Positions 23,710 through 34,969 of a stretch of 64,000 nucleotides of DNA are shown here, one piece after another. Under the pieces are notes generated by a model that did no database searches, was not told the DNA's origin, and worked only from the letters and a program-made list of their open reading frames with translations. Position numbers and translations under genes: made by a program. Each line of letters begins with the position of its first letter. The stretch's first letter is position 1. This stretch comes from Micropterix aruncella (taxonomy: Eukaryota; Arthropoda; Insecta; Lepidoptera; Micropterigidae), in assembly GCA_944548615.1 (NCBI GenBank), contig OX155952.1, positions 40,497,231-40,561,230 on the forward strand. Direction: 5' to 3'.

Positions 23710-23810
23710 TAAATTATAGCCGTTTCATTTGTCCAACGTAGGCTGAACCACAGCTGCGGTCGTTTTTATTTATATCCAGGGTTTGCATTACCTTCTTTTT
23801 GCAGGCCTCA
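23710..23810 (-). mobile_element. Penelope-like endonuclease scrap
   Basis: CCGTTTCATTTGTCCAACGT and the following AGGCTGAACCACAGCTGC match 53373-53415, the part of a Penelope-like element encoding the YVGQTKR segment of its GIY-YIG domain. Only about 100 bp is recognisable. Confidence 0.65.
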
Positions 23811-24469
23811 AAGATCAAGGTTTATTTTGGATCGGTTTAAAGCGAAAAGGATAAAAAACATTCGGGTATCTGCAAACATATATTGGACAGCAAAACTAAC
23901 CACCGGGTGCAGTTTCAAGATCCCGCATATAAAAACTTAAATTATCTAGTCATATTGCACTGAACAGTGTCTGCACAGTATACCAGACAGTAGCTTCTCT
24001 TAGAACAAACTTGAAATCAAAGTATGGCCGCCATAATGTCCCGCTACTCGGACCACGCGGATATGCAAATGTTCGAAAAAGTCGCCATCCTTTACCTGGC
24101 GTAACGCTAACCAAAGGCGTTCGTCGAGGAGCACCTCTCTGCTCACATTCCTAGCACTTTCTTCCCGCAATGACCTGTAGCTCGAGAGTAAACATATTGT
24201 TTGGTATACTGTGGTGTTGTTGTTGAATTTGTTTGTGCACTCTTACGTCCTCTACATTAAAGATCAGTCTGTTTTCTTAAAATATTTTCATCATCTCAAT
24301 GAGCTGAGATTAACGTTATATTAATGTTTTATTAAGGAAATACTTCTCGTACCGACGTGACGATAAGGACTGACTTGCCTTAATGAAATTTGTGAGATGA
24401 ATTTTGTACGATATTAAGAAAATTTCAAGCCCTAGCTTTCTTAATATTTACATTCGAGATTTTAGGCGC

Positions 24470-24690
24470 CCAAAAATGAAACCGATATTCACCTATTAAT
24501 AAACAGTAATTAGATGCCGTCTAATTAAAGCCTTAACCCCAATCTGACACAAGACACACCCATACACTCATTTGAATATTGGCCAACCGATTAAACAAAC
24601 GACTGATCTGTTGGCAAAAGTGACAGCTGTGATGGCTTAAAAATTAATGCGACCAGAAAAGCCGCTGTCAGAAATTAAAGGAAACTAAAA
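24470..24690. promoter_or_regulatory. Candidate regulatory element
   Basis: A non-coding block holding several homeodomain-type sites (AGTAATTAGATGC, GTCTAATTAAAGCC, AAAATTAATGCG), a TGACAGCTGTGATGG Meis/E-box-like site and a TTGGCAAAAGTGACAG segment. This density is unlike the neighbouring AT-rich DNA. It is inference from motif content only. Confidence 0.3.
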
Positions 24691-25049
24691 CTGAAAAATA
24701 GATCGCACGCCCTAAAAAATGTTAACACAATTTTTCCTTGAGTGTCGACCTCCCTAGCAGCTAGCCGAATATGGCGGGGAATATATTAATCGATTATAAT
24801 AGTATTTATGTATTTGTTTGATTGTGGTGGAGCTCAAATTCTTTCATAATTATAGGCGATAGTTATTCCTGTGTATGGATTATTGTAGTTAGCTTGTAAA
24901 GGGAACAAATAAAGGTCGAGCTTGCTTTTACTGATGAAGAATATCGCTTGCTATGAATATAGTGAAGATGATTCTCTACCGATGTGGGTAGCAGGATGTT
25001 TCAAAATCGTCCCATTTTTTTGGTTTTTAGCTTTTTTTTCACTAAAATT
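24690..25049. other. AT-rich stretch, nothing recognised
   Basis: Intron-like sequence leading into the (TA)n tract. Confidence 0.4.
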
Positions 25050-25227
<178 letters not shown>

Positions 25228-25584
25228 AAACTATAGGACCTTGCTAAAAAGTGTAAATGGTTGAATTACGGATTATAAAATTTCCTACGTTCCTCGATTT
25301 CCTACCAATTCGTCATAAGTTAAAATGTTCCAACTATTATATTTTTATAGATAATCCCCTAGAAAAGTCACATTATTAACCGCTCAAAAGCCAGCATTCG
25401 CGCGCAAACACCTTGCCGTAACTTTTTGGTTGAATTTGTAAATAAATTCTGAGAATATCATTTTTTCACGAATTCTCTCTTGTTAACTAGTAATCAATCT
25501 TGTTAGTAGTGTATATTATACATTTACGTAATATATATGGGGGCCGGCCGAAACGGTTACGCGCGGATCTGTCAAACGACGCAA

Positions 25585-25900
25585 AGAATAAGAATAAGAA
25601 GAATAAGAATAATTTATTTTCAAAAACCCGATCTGGGTATAGAAATTACATATCTAGTGGTATTTCTACTAATAAAATTACATTTGAAATTACTCATAAA
25701 ATTATAAAAAAGTCTATAAAAAACTAATAATTAAAAAAAACAGAAATTCAAAAATTCAATAACAAAGACATGAAAACTATAAAAATAAAAAAACAACAGA
25801 AATAATGAGAAAACATAGAGAATCAGCAATTCAATAACAAAAATACATAAAAACTAGAAAAATAGAAAGCATCCAAAGAGTTCTACATAAACTACATTTA
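25585..25900 (-). mobile_element. LINE 3' end with GAATAA-type tail (minus strand)
   Basis: On the minus strand the sequence runs into AATAAA-like motifs and ends in a simple TTCTTA/TTCTTC repeat (+ strand AAGAATAAGAATAAGAAGAA, 25585-25612). This is the 3' end style of CR1/jockey-type LINEs with microsatellite tails. No coding part is recognised. Confidence 0.4.
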
Positions 25901-26249
25901 ATAAGGATCAAACTATCGATCAACAATCAAGAAATAGAAAAATGCCTACAGTGCCTATAGAGTCACCGTTGGCGTTCGACGGTTTAAGGAAAACAAAACT
26001 CTGATTGAAGGTCAGAGTTTTTGTCTACGATTGAACTCTCTTCTTCTCCTTAGTTTCAAATTGACAGTAATTCACCGAGTATTCAAGAGTAAAAAACTTA
26101 GAATTACTCATCGACCATAATCTTTTATGGTAGACACAAATCGACGAAATCAGCAGGAGACGCGTCTCCCCCAATCCCCATTATGTTTAGGTAAAAACTA
26201 AAGTCGACAAAAATGGATAAGGACAATCCGCTACTTATTTACCTATTGT

Positions 26250-26697
26250 CAGGCACGTGTCCAGAGTGGGCGGGGTGGGGGGGGGTAGTTCTATTTATTT
26301 AACAAATTAACATTATAGTACACACCAATTCGTTAAGATGTAATATACATAAATATAAAAAGGCATTAAATATGCAAGCAGAAGCATTAAAAATAGTAAG
26401 AGTAACAGAATACATAGAAAAATAAAAACAATCGATCTTATTCTGGCATAAACAGCTAGCGCAACGCCCATACCTTTAAGAGATGTGGGCTCGCTGTAAA
26501 AATGTCCAGGTCTGAGGCTGCCGAACATAGCGCATTTATGTGTCGCAAGACACGCGTAGTTGGCATATAGCTCCCGGAAATCCGCCGTATTTTCGTTTCA
26601 TTGTACGGGCAAATTCAAGTTTGGTGGGTGCCGTTTGCGTTATTTATATGAAAGTCCCCCCTTCCCCCCCCGAAACTGAAATCTGGATACGTGCCTT
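26250..26697. mobile_element. Non-autonomous DNA element with CAGGCACGT ends
   Basis: The left end (CAGGCACGTGTCCAGA) and the inverted right end (AAGGCACGTATCCAGA) match at 14 of 16 positions. Both continue inward to a G-run and then an ATTTATTTAAC/ATATAAATAAC-type segment. No clear target duplication remains and no transposase frame is present. The ends look hAT-like. Confidence 0.5.
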
Positions 26698-26779
26698 CAT
26701 TACGTAATAACTGCTTTTGTAATTTGGATTTTACAATCAATATATGTAATATCATGTATCCAAAAGTATTGTGTACTAA

Positions 26780-26862
26780 TGTCTAAACAACTATGTATAA
26801 TGGTTTGAAGTCAATAAACTCAATTTGATTTGAGGCAATAAAGAGATTTGAATTGAATATAA
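26780..26862 (+). mobile_element. LINE 3' end
   Basis: AATAAACTCAATTTGATTTG followed by AATAAAGAGATTTGAATTGAA resembles polyadenylation signals plus a short ATTTGAA-type tail. Nothing upstream is recognisably coding. Confidence 0.35.
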
Positions 26863-27184
26863 TTAATCGAAATGCAACAAATCAGTCATTATCATATTGT
26901 TAACAAAAATTTACCCCTGCACTCTTAGACATAGACAACATGCGAGTTTTATGAACGTTAATATAGCAGATATAGACAAACATTTACCGATTCTTTTTAA
27001 ATCCAAGCTATCGTAAATGAGCTAAGGGAGGTTTCTGTTGGTTTGTTTCTGCAGTTAAACTTTAAACTAAAGCAGAAACACACACCATTGATCATAATTT
27101 CATTGTATCATTTCTCTGATCTTCAATAGTCTGTTTTAATGAAATCGACTAAATAAGATAATTAAAAAAAATAGTTTACGCATT

Positions 27185-27625
27185 AAGTCAGTGGACCCTC
27201 TGGCCCGATTGCCCCTTCATGGCCGCACGTCGTGCGTCCTTACCGGCGTTCCACAGCGCGGCGCGGCGCGCCACAGCGCTGACAGCGGCCGCCGCGCGCC
27301 GGTCGTCTGTCATCCGCAGCCTTGTGATTTACGCCGTCGCGGGCGCGTAATTGCGGAAGCCGCAGGCGCCGAATTCGGTCATTTTTCGCCACATCCGTCT
27401 CCCTCCCGCCCGATACATCTCTTGTGTGTTTTTTCATTTAACCATAAACAGCGAGGTTAATCGATCGAGCGGCGGATCGCGCATAATATCCGCCCTCGGA
27501 GCGGCCGCGCGAATCTCTCCCCTGCGCCCGCGACGGCCGAGGGGCGAATTTCGCCTGCCGAATCCGGCGCGCCAATTACCGAGTGAAGGCAACGTTCAAA
27601 TTTTATTGCCTGAAATAGCTACTTA
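27185..27625. promoter_or_regulatory. Strong CpG-rich island
   Basis: The most GC- and CpG-dense block in the window, with sharp edges against AT-rich DNA (GCGGCGCGGCGCGCC, CGGCCGCCGCGCGCC, GAGCGGCCGCGCGAATC). Overlapping open frames on both strands follow from low AT content and carry no domain. A promoter with first exon, a strongly constrained enhancer, or an inserted GC-rich repeat are all possible. I see no splice donor that would settle it. Confidence 0.4.
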
Positions 27626-28377
27626 AGAGCGTTCGGAGGTAACCTTCGAGCCACTGGCGTGTTGGCGATTACGCACGGAGCTGGGTAGGGAGATTGATTT
27701 TTGTCGATCGAACTTAATCGAAATCGATTAACCTAGTAGTAAAGAGGTTGTACTCTTTCAATAATAATGTTAATTTATCTAATAATATACAATCAAAAAA
27801 GATAATACAAAAACGATTCAAAAATATAAACAGAAGAAAGTTGCAGATATCTTGAACTACAAATACTGTCTTTAGTTGAATTTATTCGGTAGTTTTAGTA
27901 TAGTCCTATGATGAATGCAACACTGGATAACATTGACGGCAAGCTAGATAAGAACGACAGTTACATAAATTACATCACTAGTTACATAATTTTCTATGAA
28001 ATTGGTAATCGATTTTAGTCAATTTTACCACTTGTAGGAGAAAGGTGTACAGAATGATACATTAAGGAAAAATCCATATCGGTTCCAGCGAAAATAGCGA
28101 TGCTTTGTCATTGAAAAAAGTTCTTTTGGAAGGTTTGTAAAAGTGTAAAGAGTTCTTTTGGAACGTTTATTCGTACGTACTAAATTGGCAAAAGTTTTTT
28201 TAAAAATATAAAATTCTCATATTTTACCTAAGGTAAGCGTGAATTTGATTGCTTGTTACATTGGCCTAAATGATTATTATATATTACTTTATCAACGAGA
28301 CGAACAACACGGCTCCGACCAGAATTACCCTAATATAACTCTTAGTCACTATAATATAACAAGTAACAATAAAACAT

Positions 28378-28397
28378 GTCCAAGCATATGCTTGGAC
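28378..28397. repeat. 20-bp perfect palindrome
   Basis: GTCCAAGCATATGCTTGGAC equals its own reverse complement. Imperfect arms continue outward (AACATG / CATGTT with one extra base), as at the centre of a small foldback element. Confidence 0.8.
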
Positions 28398-29316
28398 CAT
28401 GTTATTTTGACATGTTTTTATTTGTTATGTTGGCACTTATTTATGTTGTTTTGTTATGTTAGGTTAACACTTTTTAATTTTATTTTAGAGTTTTATTTTA
28501 TTCTAATATCGTCCATGCCTGAATATCGTCCACCCACTATTTAGGTCATCGGTGCATTGCTAACTACCGGTTTATTGACATACTTGTTAACAAGTCAACC
28601 AAATCTAATCTGCTTTGCCGATAAAACATGCTTGTAGCAAAAGGCTGATGAAAGTAAATGGCTTTTATCGATGTTATTTTTATTTTTTATATAAAGTATG
28701 TTATTATTATTTTATAGATGCTCGTATATACGATTGGATGCTTGCGTAGTAACTGATAATTTTATGTGTAAATAATATGTGTAACGCCATTGTAGTTTTC
28801 CAGGTAATAATGTTTATTTATAAAAATAGACTTTATAAAAATGACTTTGTACCTACACGTGTAAATGTCGTTAGATGGTTCTAAAATAACTTCCTCTAAT
28901 TTCTTAAAAACTCTACCAAACATTCTTTAACGAAGCAGTGATTCGACTCTTTATCGATTGACACTAAATCGTTAATCGAGACAATCGATAAAGTGCTTAT
29001 GCCTATCCCTCGCTGTCAGTGTAGGCGCGCGCATTCTGCGCCCATTATAATATGTTTGGTATAAATAGGTTTGGGTAATTTACGCCTTTTCATTTTTATA
29101 AATTCGCTAAATTTTTGTCCTGGAATTGATTTTTTATTAGGTATTATTTTTATTTTCTCCCAATTCTGCCATAATTAGCATATCATTGTATGTATGGTTT
29201 TAACTATTCTTTAACATCTCGTGACTATTTTGACTATTAAATTATTAGATATTATTTTATTAATATGGGTTTTCCTGACTTTGTAAAATAATTATTATTT
29301 TTAATTGTAACATAAT

Positions 29317-29353
29317 AATATGATGTATATTTATTTAAAATATACATCATATT
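29317..29353. repeat. AT-rich hairpin
   Basis: AATATGATGTATATTT and AAATATACATCATATT are reverse complements separated by a few bases. Confidence 0.7.
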
Positions 29354-30114
29354 TTTATAAAATATACCTTAATATTTTTATAAAATCTGCTTCAAAATAA
29401 TCTCAAATTCGTTTGATATTTATTAAGTGATTTTGGTTCCAAATGAATAAATTGGTTTCCGAAAGTAATGCTTAAAATGGTAATTTAAAATGTAACAAAA
29501 TATTAGTAGTAAATTATTTTTTTACATGCTTAAAATGCAAAGAAAATAATTGTACATTAAGGCTGATTCATTATTTTTGAGGGATGAACTTTTTAAATTG
29601 TTTTTATTAAAACTCAATTTTTTCAACAACCTGTAAAGATTATTTTGAAAATAAATGAGCCATGAACTATAAATTGTGAGTGCAAGATGTGCACCTCGAT
29701 GCGAATTTCGTCAACATACAAATTGACCAGGTTTTTAATCACCCCCACGCACCGTTATTTCGGTATCGCCTGATGATGATATATGCAAAGGTAAAAAAAA
29801 ATCATTCTCTGATTGCCGGTCAAGTGCAGTGCACCGCCCGTAATTACTGGGGCATTTACTCTTCTTTACTCCCGGCTTAATGCCAGAGAGGCTAGCGGTC
29901 AATCTCTTGACTTAATTAACTACTTACAATCTGGTTTGGTTGAAATATATACGCTTGATTTCTTATGGTTATAAATGTAACCAATAGGTATTTTGCGATT
30001 ATCGTCTATTTCTATCAATTCAACAGTGTTTCTCATTTAAATGTACTTATTTCACATACTCTATTAAATATTGCCTTTTTTAAATATTGTTTTTATCCGT
30101 TAATATATATTATA

Positions 30115-30380
30115 CTAGTGGACTGTTACCCGGCGATGCTCGGGTATCCGCTTGCTTTTCCCTCCCACTCTTCCCCCTCTCCCCTTCCCTTCCTATCCAA
30201 GTTGCTTATGTTACTCACCGTTCCTTCAGCTGCCTCTATTAAAAAAACCACATCGTTTCATTGGTCCTTTTCAATTTCCACTTCTACATGGCGATCGGTT
30301 AAACGGTATAGAAATTGATGTGCTGCAGCATCATCTAGTAGCGAGTTACAGTTAAGTGGATAGCGAAAAATATCATCCGT
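30115..30380 (+). mobile_element. Fragment of an ACTAG-GACTG-CCCGG-type arthropod repeat
   Basis: TATACTAGTGGACTGTTACC followed by CGGCGATGCTCGGGT is a form seen very often in arthropod genomes and resembles the family A start at 37639 (TATACTAGCTGACCCG). No coding content is visible. Confidence 0.45.
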
Positions 30381-31052
30381 GCTTAAATGGTAACTTGAGG
30401 TTTCTGTGACAACATGTGCTATACAAGATCACTTGGAGTACACTTGCTCGCCGATTCGTTACAGATTAAGCTCCCCCCAACCCTTTCTTAGGTGGTGGGA
30501 AATTTCTGCTGGTTTGCTTATTGCTTTCAACCTTTCTCTGTCGAATGCTACCATCCCCGTTGTACTCCGTCCAGTACTTATCGAGTATTATTAGTCTTTC
30601 AAACTCAGCCGTGACACTTCATATTCGTACTGAAATTACAGACTTTTTCGACAAAAGTTATATGCAAAGGATAATCTTATTTATATAAAAATAAGTCTTA
30701 TTTCTTTCTCTATTAGAATAACTGTTAGGGTTATAGTAGACCTTAACAACATATAGGGGTTATAAGGCGATTAAAAACCCAATATTGCGTGCAGATTTTT
30801 GTGGAAAAAAGTGGAGCTAAAGAGCGCATAATGGCTGAACAATACGTTTTCTGCTTGGGCTTTGGTTTAACCTCAGATCTTTTCTTTTGCCTATAAATTT
30901 AATATTTTTATCTCTAGGTGCATCTCTCTCTCTCTCTCTCGGTTGCCTCAAGGTTTCGCTTGGTTCAGCGTGAACTATCGCCAAATAAATAGGATTAAAT
31001 GTGGAAGCAGTTGTTTTAACGATTTCTTGTCTATATCCTTATAATAAACATA

Positions 31053-31704
31053 CAAGAATAGAGCTGTCAACTACAACGGGCGAACCCGTCACCTCAGGAA
31101 TTTTTAACGATTGGTCGTTCTATCTCCTGTGAAATGAACGCAGAAGACAAAACAGACCACCGTCAAGCTGTACCACATGCCCGTAAGAGGCCAACGCCTT
31201 ATCCGTGAGATAACCAGGTATGTTACCCTGCGGGCTTATACTCACGCATCGACATTCTATCGACTGGTTACGAGTTCGAGGCTGCTTGCGCGGTCCTCTC
31301 CCTTACGAAGCGGTGAAACGGTGTAAACCGAATCTATCGCGGACCACGGCGTCCTTTCTCCGGCTGTTCACAAGGGATCGGATAGCTGATGGTCGTTTCA
31401 AGAGCAGTCGCCGTAAGGTCAGAAACCACCCCCGCTCTATAGGAAACAGTACTGCTTCCAGACTCCCTCGACTGTTAGTCAGAATGTATAATCGATTGGC
31501 TTACGCCGCACGGCGCGCAGACCATCCAGAAGCGTCAGAAGGTTGACTCCTAGGGAAAACTAGCCCTAAGGCCTAAGGCCAGAGTCCTACCCGGGCTCGC
31601 ACTTCAAGCGTGGAGGCCTCCGGATGGGTGTTGACCCGTGAGTGTGACCAACCCTAAACAAAATGGGTCTTCGTGGCCAACTCAGCAAGGGCCCATTAAC
31701 TCCC
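31053..31704 (+). mobile_element. SINE-like retroposon, copy 2 (652 bp)
   Basis: It is bounded by a 12-bp duplication with one mismatch (ATAATAAACATA at 31041-31052, ATAATTAACATA at 31705-31716). It starts CAAGAATAGAGCTGTC, carries the conserved AACGGGCGAACCCGTCACC hairpin, and ends GGGCCCATTAACTCCC. The 108-codon open frame inside (31220-31546) is not kept in other copies and is probably not coding. Used here to define the + orientation of the family. Confidence 0.8.
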
Positions 31705-31780
31705 ATAATTAACATACAGCACAATGCAGTGTTTAATTACATGTTAAGGCTTTATTCTTGATTATATATGATTTCTCATA

Positions 31781-31860
31781 ACTAGAGCTGTCAGCTATAA
31801 CTGGCGAATCTGTCACCTCTTTCACCCAAACCCGTCACGTTCTATCTCTTTCTTTAAGCG
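31781..31860 (+). mobile_element. SINE-like family, short 5' scrap
   Basis: AGAGCTGTCAGCTATAACTG and GGCGAATCTGTCACCTC match the 5' end of copies 2-5 with substitutions. The rest is missing. Confidence 0.6.
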
Positions 31861-32420
31861 TCTTTTGTTATGTTTTGTGTTTGTGTCTACCTGTCTCCTA
31901 CCTGTGCAAGTCGAAGGATCAATGTAGAGATTTCTGTGAAATTGGAAAGCGCTATCGACCATAGGTTTATTGACCACTATCGTAAATCGGACACCATAAA
32001 GGCACCCAGCGGTGCGGCACTCCGTCGATTACCTCCGCAATCGACTATCGTTTTGATGATTTTACAATTGAAATATCGCTATAGGCGTTATCGCGCTGCG
32101 TCGCCGGAGCCTTTGCACGTCGCTCAATTGTATTCGCTTCATCGAGATATTTATAGCAGTCATTATAGCGGGTAGTAAACGCCATGATATCAAAAACGTA
32201 TGCTAATTGGGGACGACGACGGACGCCGCGCGTCGTCCGACGCCAACGCTCTAACGGCGCGACCGCTTTGAACTCTCTCCGTAACCCCTTGACTTGTGCA
32301 ATCTCTGTTTTATTGCTCGTCTTATTTCTGACGAAACAGAAACGAGCGTCGCTTGCAACCAGGTGCGGAGACAACACTTTCTTTTGATAGAGATAGCAGG
32401 CTTTATAGCCATCCCCCGTT
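31861..32420. other. Mixed non-coding segment
   Basis: A GC-moderate stretch with overlapping short open frames on both strands. None has a recognisable domain. It could be regulatory or an old repeat. Confidence 0.3.
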
Positions 32421-32458
32421 TTGTATTTAACAAATCCATTGTGTATTCAATGCGAATT

Positions 32459-32520
32459 AAATAATATTATTTCAACACTCTCTTTCAAGAGAGCTGTTGA
32501 AATAATATTATTTCAACAGC
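32459..32520. repeat. Alternating inverted repeats with a 28-bp perfect palindrome
   Basis: Bases 32493-32520 are a gapless perfect palindrome (GCTGTTGAAATAAT followed by ATTATTTCAACAGC). The same arm occurs once more just upstream (AATAATATTATTTCAACA, about 32460-32477) around an inner hairpin CTCTCTTTCAAGAGAG, giving three alternating arms. Confidence 0.9.
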
Positions 32521-32529
32521 TCAGCAATT

Positions 32530-33205
32530 TTATATTAAGAGTAATACACAAAAAACCCTTCTGGTATTCTTCTGATAGCTTGTACAAGGAATCTAAAGTC
32601 CTTGACATTCGTCAAATATACGCTAAGGTAGTCCTACTCTACTACTATAATCATGAGAATTATCATCTATATTCAACACACCATAAAGGAACACGAGTAA
32701 CAACAACCAGACAGCACTTAATCCAAAAAAAGAGAACAAGTTTTGCGCAAAAACACTTTTCTTACATTCTTCCTCGACTGTTCAACAAAATGAATAGTGT
32801 TTTTCCTGCAGGACTGAAATTTAGGACTAGTCACGGCGTAAAGAAAAACCTAACTAAGCCACTTTTGACTATGGGTCGACAGGAAACGGAGACATTAATT
32901 ACATATATATTAAAATAGAGCATGATTTGTGAGATATATATATACATATAATATTATTTTACATTTATCTATAAAGTATATATTTATTTATGTATGTACG
33001 TGTATATTTATATGTATATACCTAAATTTAATATTATTACGCTTTATTATTTTGGAGACATATCTATCTTCTTAAATTTAACATAATAATACACAAAATT
33101 AATACAGCAAGTTATGAAAACCACTCTACCTTCTTTTATAATAAGCCTAGCTTTGAATTTAACAATATATATCATATTATAGATTAATCAAACAATTTGA
33201 ATTTG
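32530..33205 (+). pseudogene. LINE reverse-transcriptase C-terminal fragment with 3' UTR
   Basis: A frame ending at 32918 reads in part DIRQIYAKVVLLYYYNH, HLIQKKRTSFAQKHFSYIL and PRLFNKMNSVFP. This matches the C-terminal layout of jockey/CR1-like polyproteins (conserved L-IY, QxSxxYxxxxLxNxLP). The AT-rich 3' UTR ends around 33205 in a TTTGAATTTGAATATTGG tail. Everything upstream of the C-terminus is missing (5' truncated). Confidence 0.65.
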
Positions 33206-33554
33206 AATATTGGAAAGGTCCTGTCATCGCTAGCAGACCGGTGTGTCTTTGGCTCTTATTTTTATTAATTATTAGAGTTTTTATGCACGTACTAGCAATA
33301 CGCTTTAACAAGTTGATCTATCTTATGGTAATTATGAAACGTAATAACGAGGTTATTACAAGAGTCATGGATGCATTGAGAAAGAAAGCTTAGTAAATCA
33401 CCTCAGTCCGCACGCGCAAAACACGTGAAACGCTTGGCGTGGCTACGTCGTCAGGACAGAATTTTAGGTCCCTGAAGACTTCTAATTAGCAACCGTTATA
33501 TAATTTATATTACTTATTTTTTTTATTACTCTTAGATCTACAACAGTATGGATG

Positions 33555-34035
33555 AAGCGGATACAACTAACAGGCGTTATGTGCGACATAAAAATGCCCC
33601 TTAAGATCAAAGAGCAACTTTATAAGAGAGTCATTATACCTGCTGTCTTGTATGGATCAGAATGCTGGGCGACTAACAAACAACATTTTTAATTAACTAC
33701 ATACATCAGAAATGCGCATGCTACGCTGGTCAGCGGATGTCACACTATTAGACAAAATCCAAATGAGTACATAAGGGGAGTTTTAAACTCGCTCCGATTA
33801 TTGATATAGTCAAAGAAAGACGCTGACGGTGGTACGGTCACGTCCCGCGACGCCCAGATGATCACATGGTGAAGCTTGACCTAGACCTGCCAACGACGAA
33901 ACGTGCTCGTGGAAGTTCACCCGCCACCTGGTTGACAACGGTCTAAAAATACCTGAGAGAAGCTCAACTCGACTCCGACACAGCACAAGATCGCGCTCAG
34001 GGGAGAAGAAGGACAAGGAAGGCCGTCCCCAAGTA
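33555..34035 (+). pseudogene. RTE/CR1-like LINE reverse-transcriptase remnant
   Basis: Successive + strand frames read LTGVMCDIKMPLKIKEQLYK, PAVLYGSECW, MRMLRW, RWYGHVPRRPDDHMV and TAQDRAQGRRRTRKAVPK. This is the familiar end of LINE polyproteins ending in a YGSECW...RWYGH...DRxxWRxL pattern. Stops and frameshifts break it up. It is dead and 5' truncated. Confidence 0.8.
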
Positions 34036-34384
34036 AACGGGACAGTGTATAGGAAGTAGAAGAAGAGGAATTTGACAAACGCTTACAAAGTTTTGAAGTC
34101 ACTAATATTTAAGATCAGTTTTACTAATTTTTGCATATTTGAAAAAATGAACACGGCCGATAAAAGCGATAGCATATTTGTACTGATGACGACCAACTAA
34201 GTTTCAGGACTTATTCCAAGACAGCGAGCTATACCTACATATATTTGACAAGTTAAAATAACCATTTATAAAGCTATAACTACGAAAATAATCACAAAAG
34301 GAATTAACTCAAATAATCAAAATAGAATAATGGAAAGTATGTAATCATGTTTAACAAAATTAAAATGTTTAATATGACTTTATT

Positions 34385-34480
34385 ATCAATAAAATAATTA
34401 AATTAGGACAATAATAAATATGCTAAATATAATTTTACTATGAATACAATAATTAAATTAGGACGATAATAAATATGTAT
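34385..34480. repeat. Tandem duplication of a roughly 57-bp AT-rich unit
   Basis: ATAATTAAATTAGGACAATA followed by ATAAATATG occurs twice in a row (with GAC(A/G)ATAATAAATATG in both). Confidence 0.65.
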
Positions 34481-34659
34481 TGAGGAGTTCAAATTAGTTC
34501 GCGTTTTCAAAAGATGGCTCTGGCTGCTATGAATGTTTCATAGCTACAACTGATTTCGGTGGTTTCAGAGAGGTTAGATATCTGTCAATAATATTCAATT
34601 CATATCGCTATGAGTTTAATACAAAATCTGTTTTTTACAGTGTTAAATATGTCACATTT

Positions 34660-34965
34660 TGCGTAAACTAGGCAGCATTTGCGAGAGGTTTTAGTTCTTC
34701 ACACTTCTCCAACCGATAAATCATGTAGCGAATGATTTCCGCGTTTTAAGAACAGTGATTTCAACCTTTAAGACAAGCCTTGCTCTGTGCAGCCAAAAAA
34801 AAAATCGAGCAAAGAATTCGAAGCATTACTCGATGAAGAGCAAATGATACTTGGAAAATTATTAAAAATCAATGAGATTGTTTCAAAAGCAAGGAAATTG
34901 GGTGCCTTATGAACTGAAACCGAAAGATGTTAAAAGGCGATTTTCAGTTGCCAGCAACTAACTCA
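34660..34965 (+). pseudogene. Mariner transposase, N-terminal remnant
   Basis: Broken + strand frames read FPRFKNSDFNL, DKPCSVQPKK, SKEFEALLDE and then GNWVPYELKPKDVKRRF. These are the paired-like DNA-binding region and linker of cecropia-type mariner transposases. In-frame stops and frameshifts show decay, and no catalytic core follows. Together with 9905-11235, which holds a later part of the protein, the family has left several scraps here. Confidence 0.75.
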
Positions 34966-34969
34966 AAGA

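Larger units (their letters stand above)
27630..30110. other. AT-rich stretch with small palindromes
   Basis: Mostly intron-like AT-rich DNA. It contains two perfect palindromic structures, listed separately, and no gene. Confidence 0.4.

Noticed and set aside
28225..28240. Additional ratchet site at TTTTACCTAAG|GTAAGC
   Set aside because: AAG acceptor with a weak pyrimidine tract; below the standard of the three reported sites.
31053..31150. HDV-like or hammerhead ribozyme at the 5' end of the SINE-like family
   Set aside because: The conserved hairpin is real, but the hammerhead core is absent and the HDV double pseudoknot could not be built consistently across copies.
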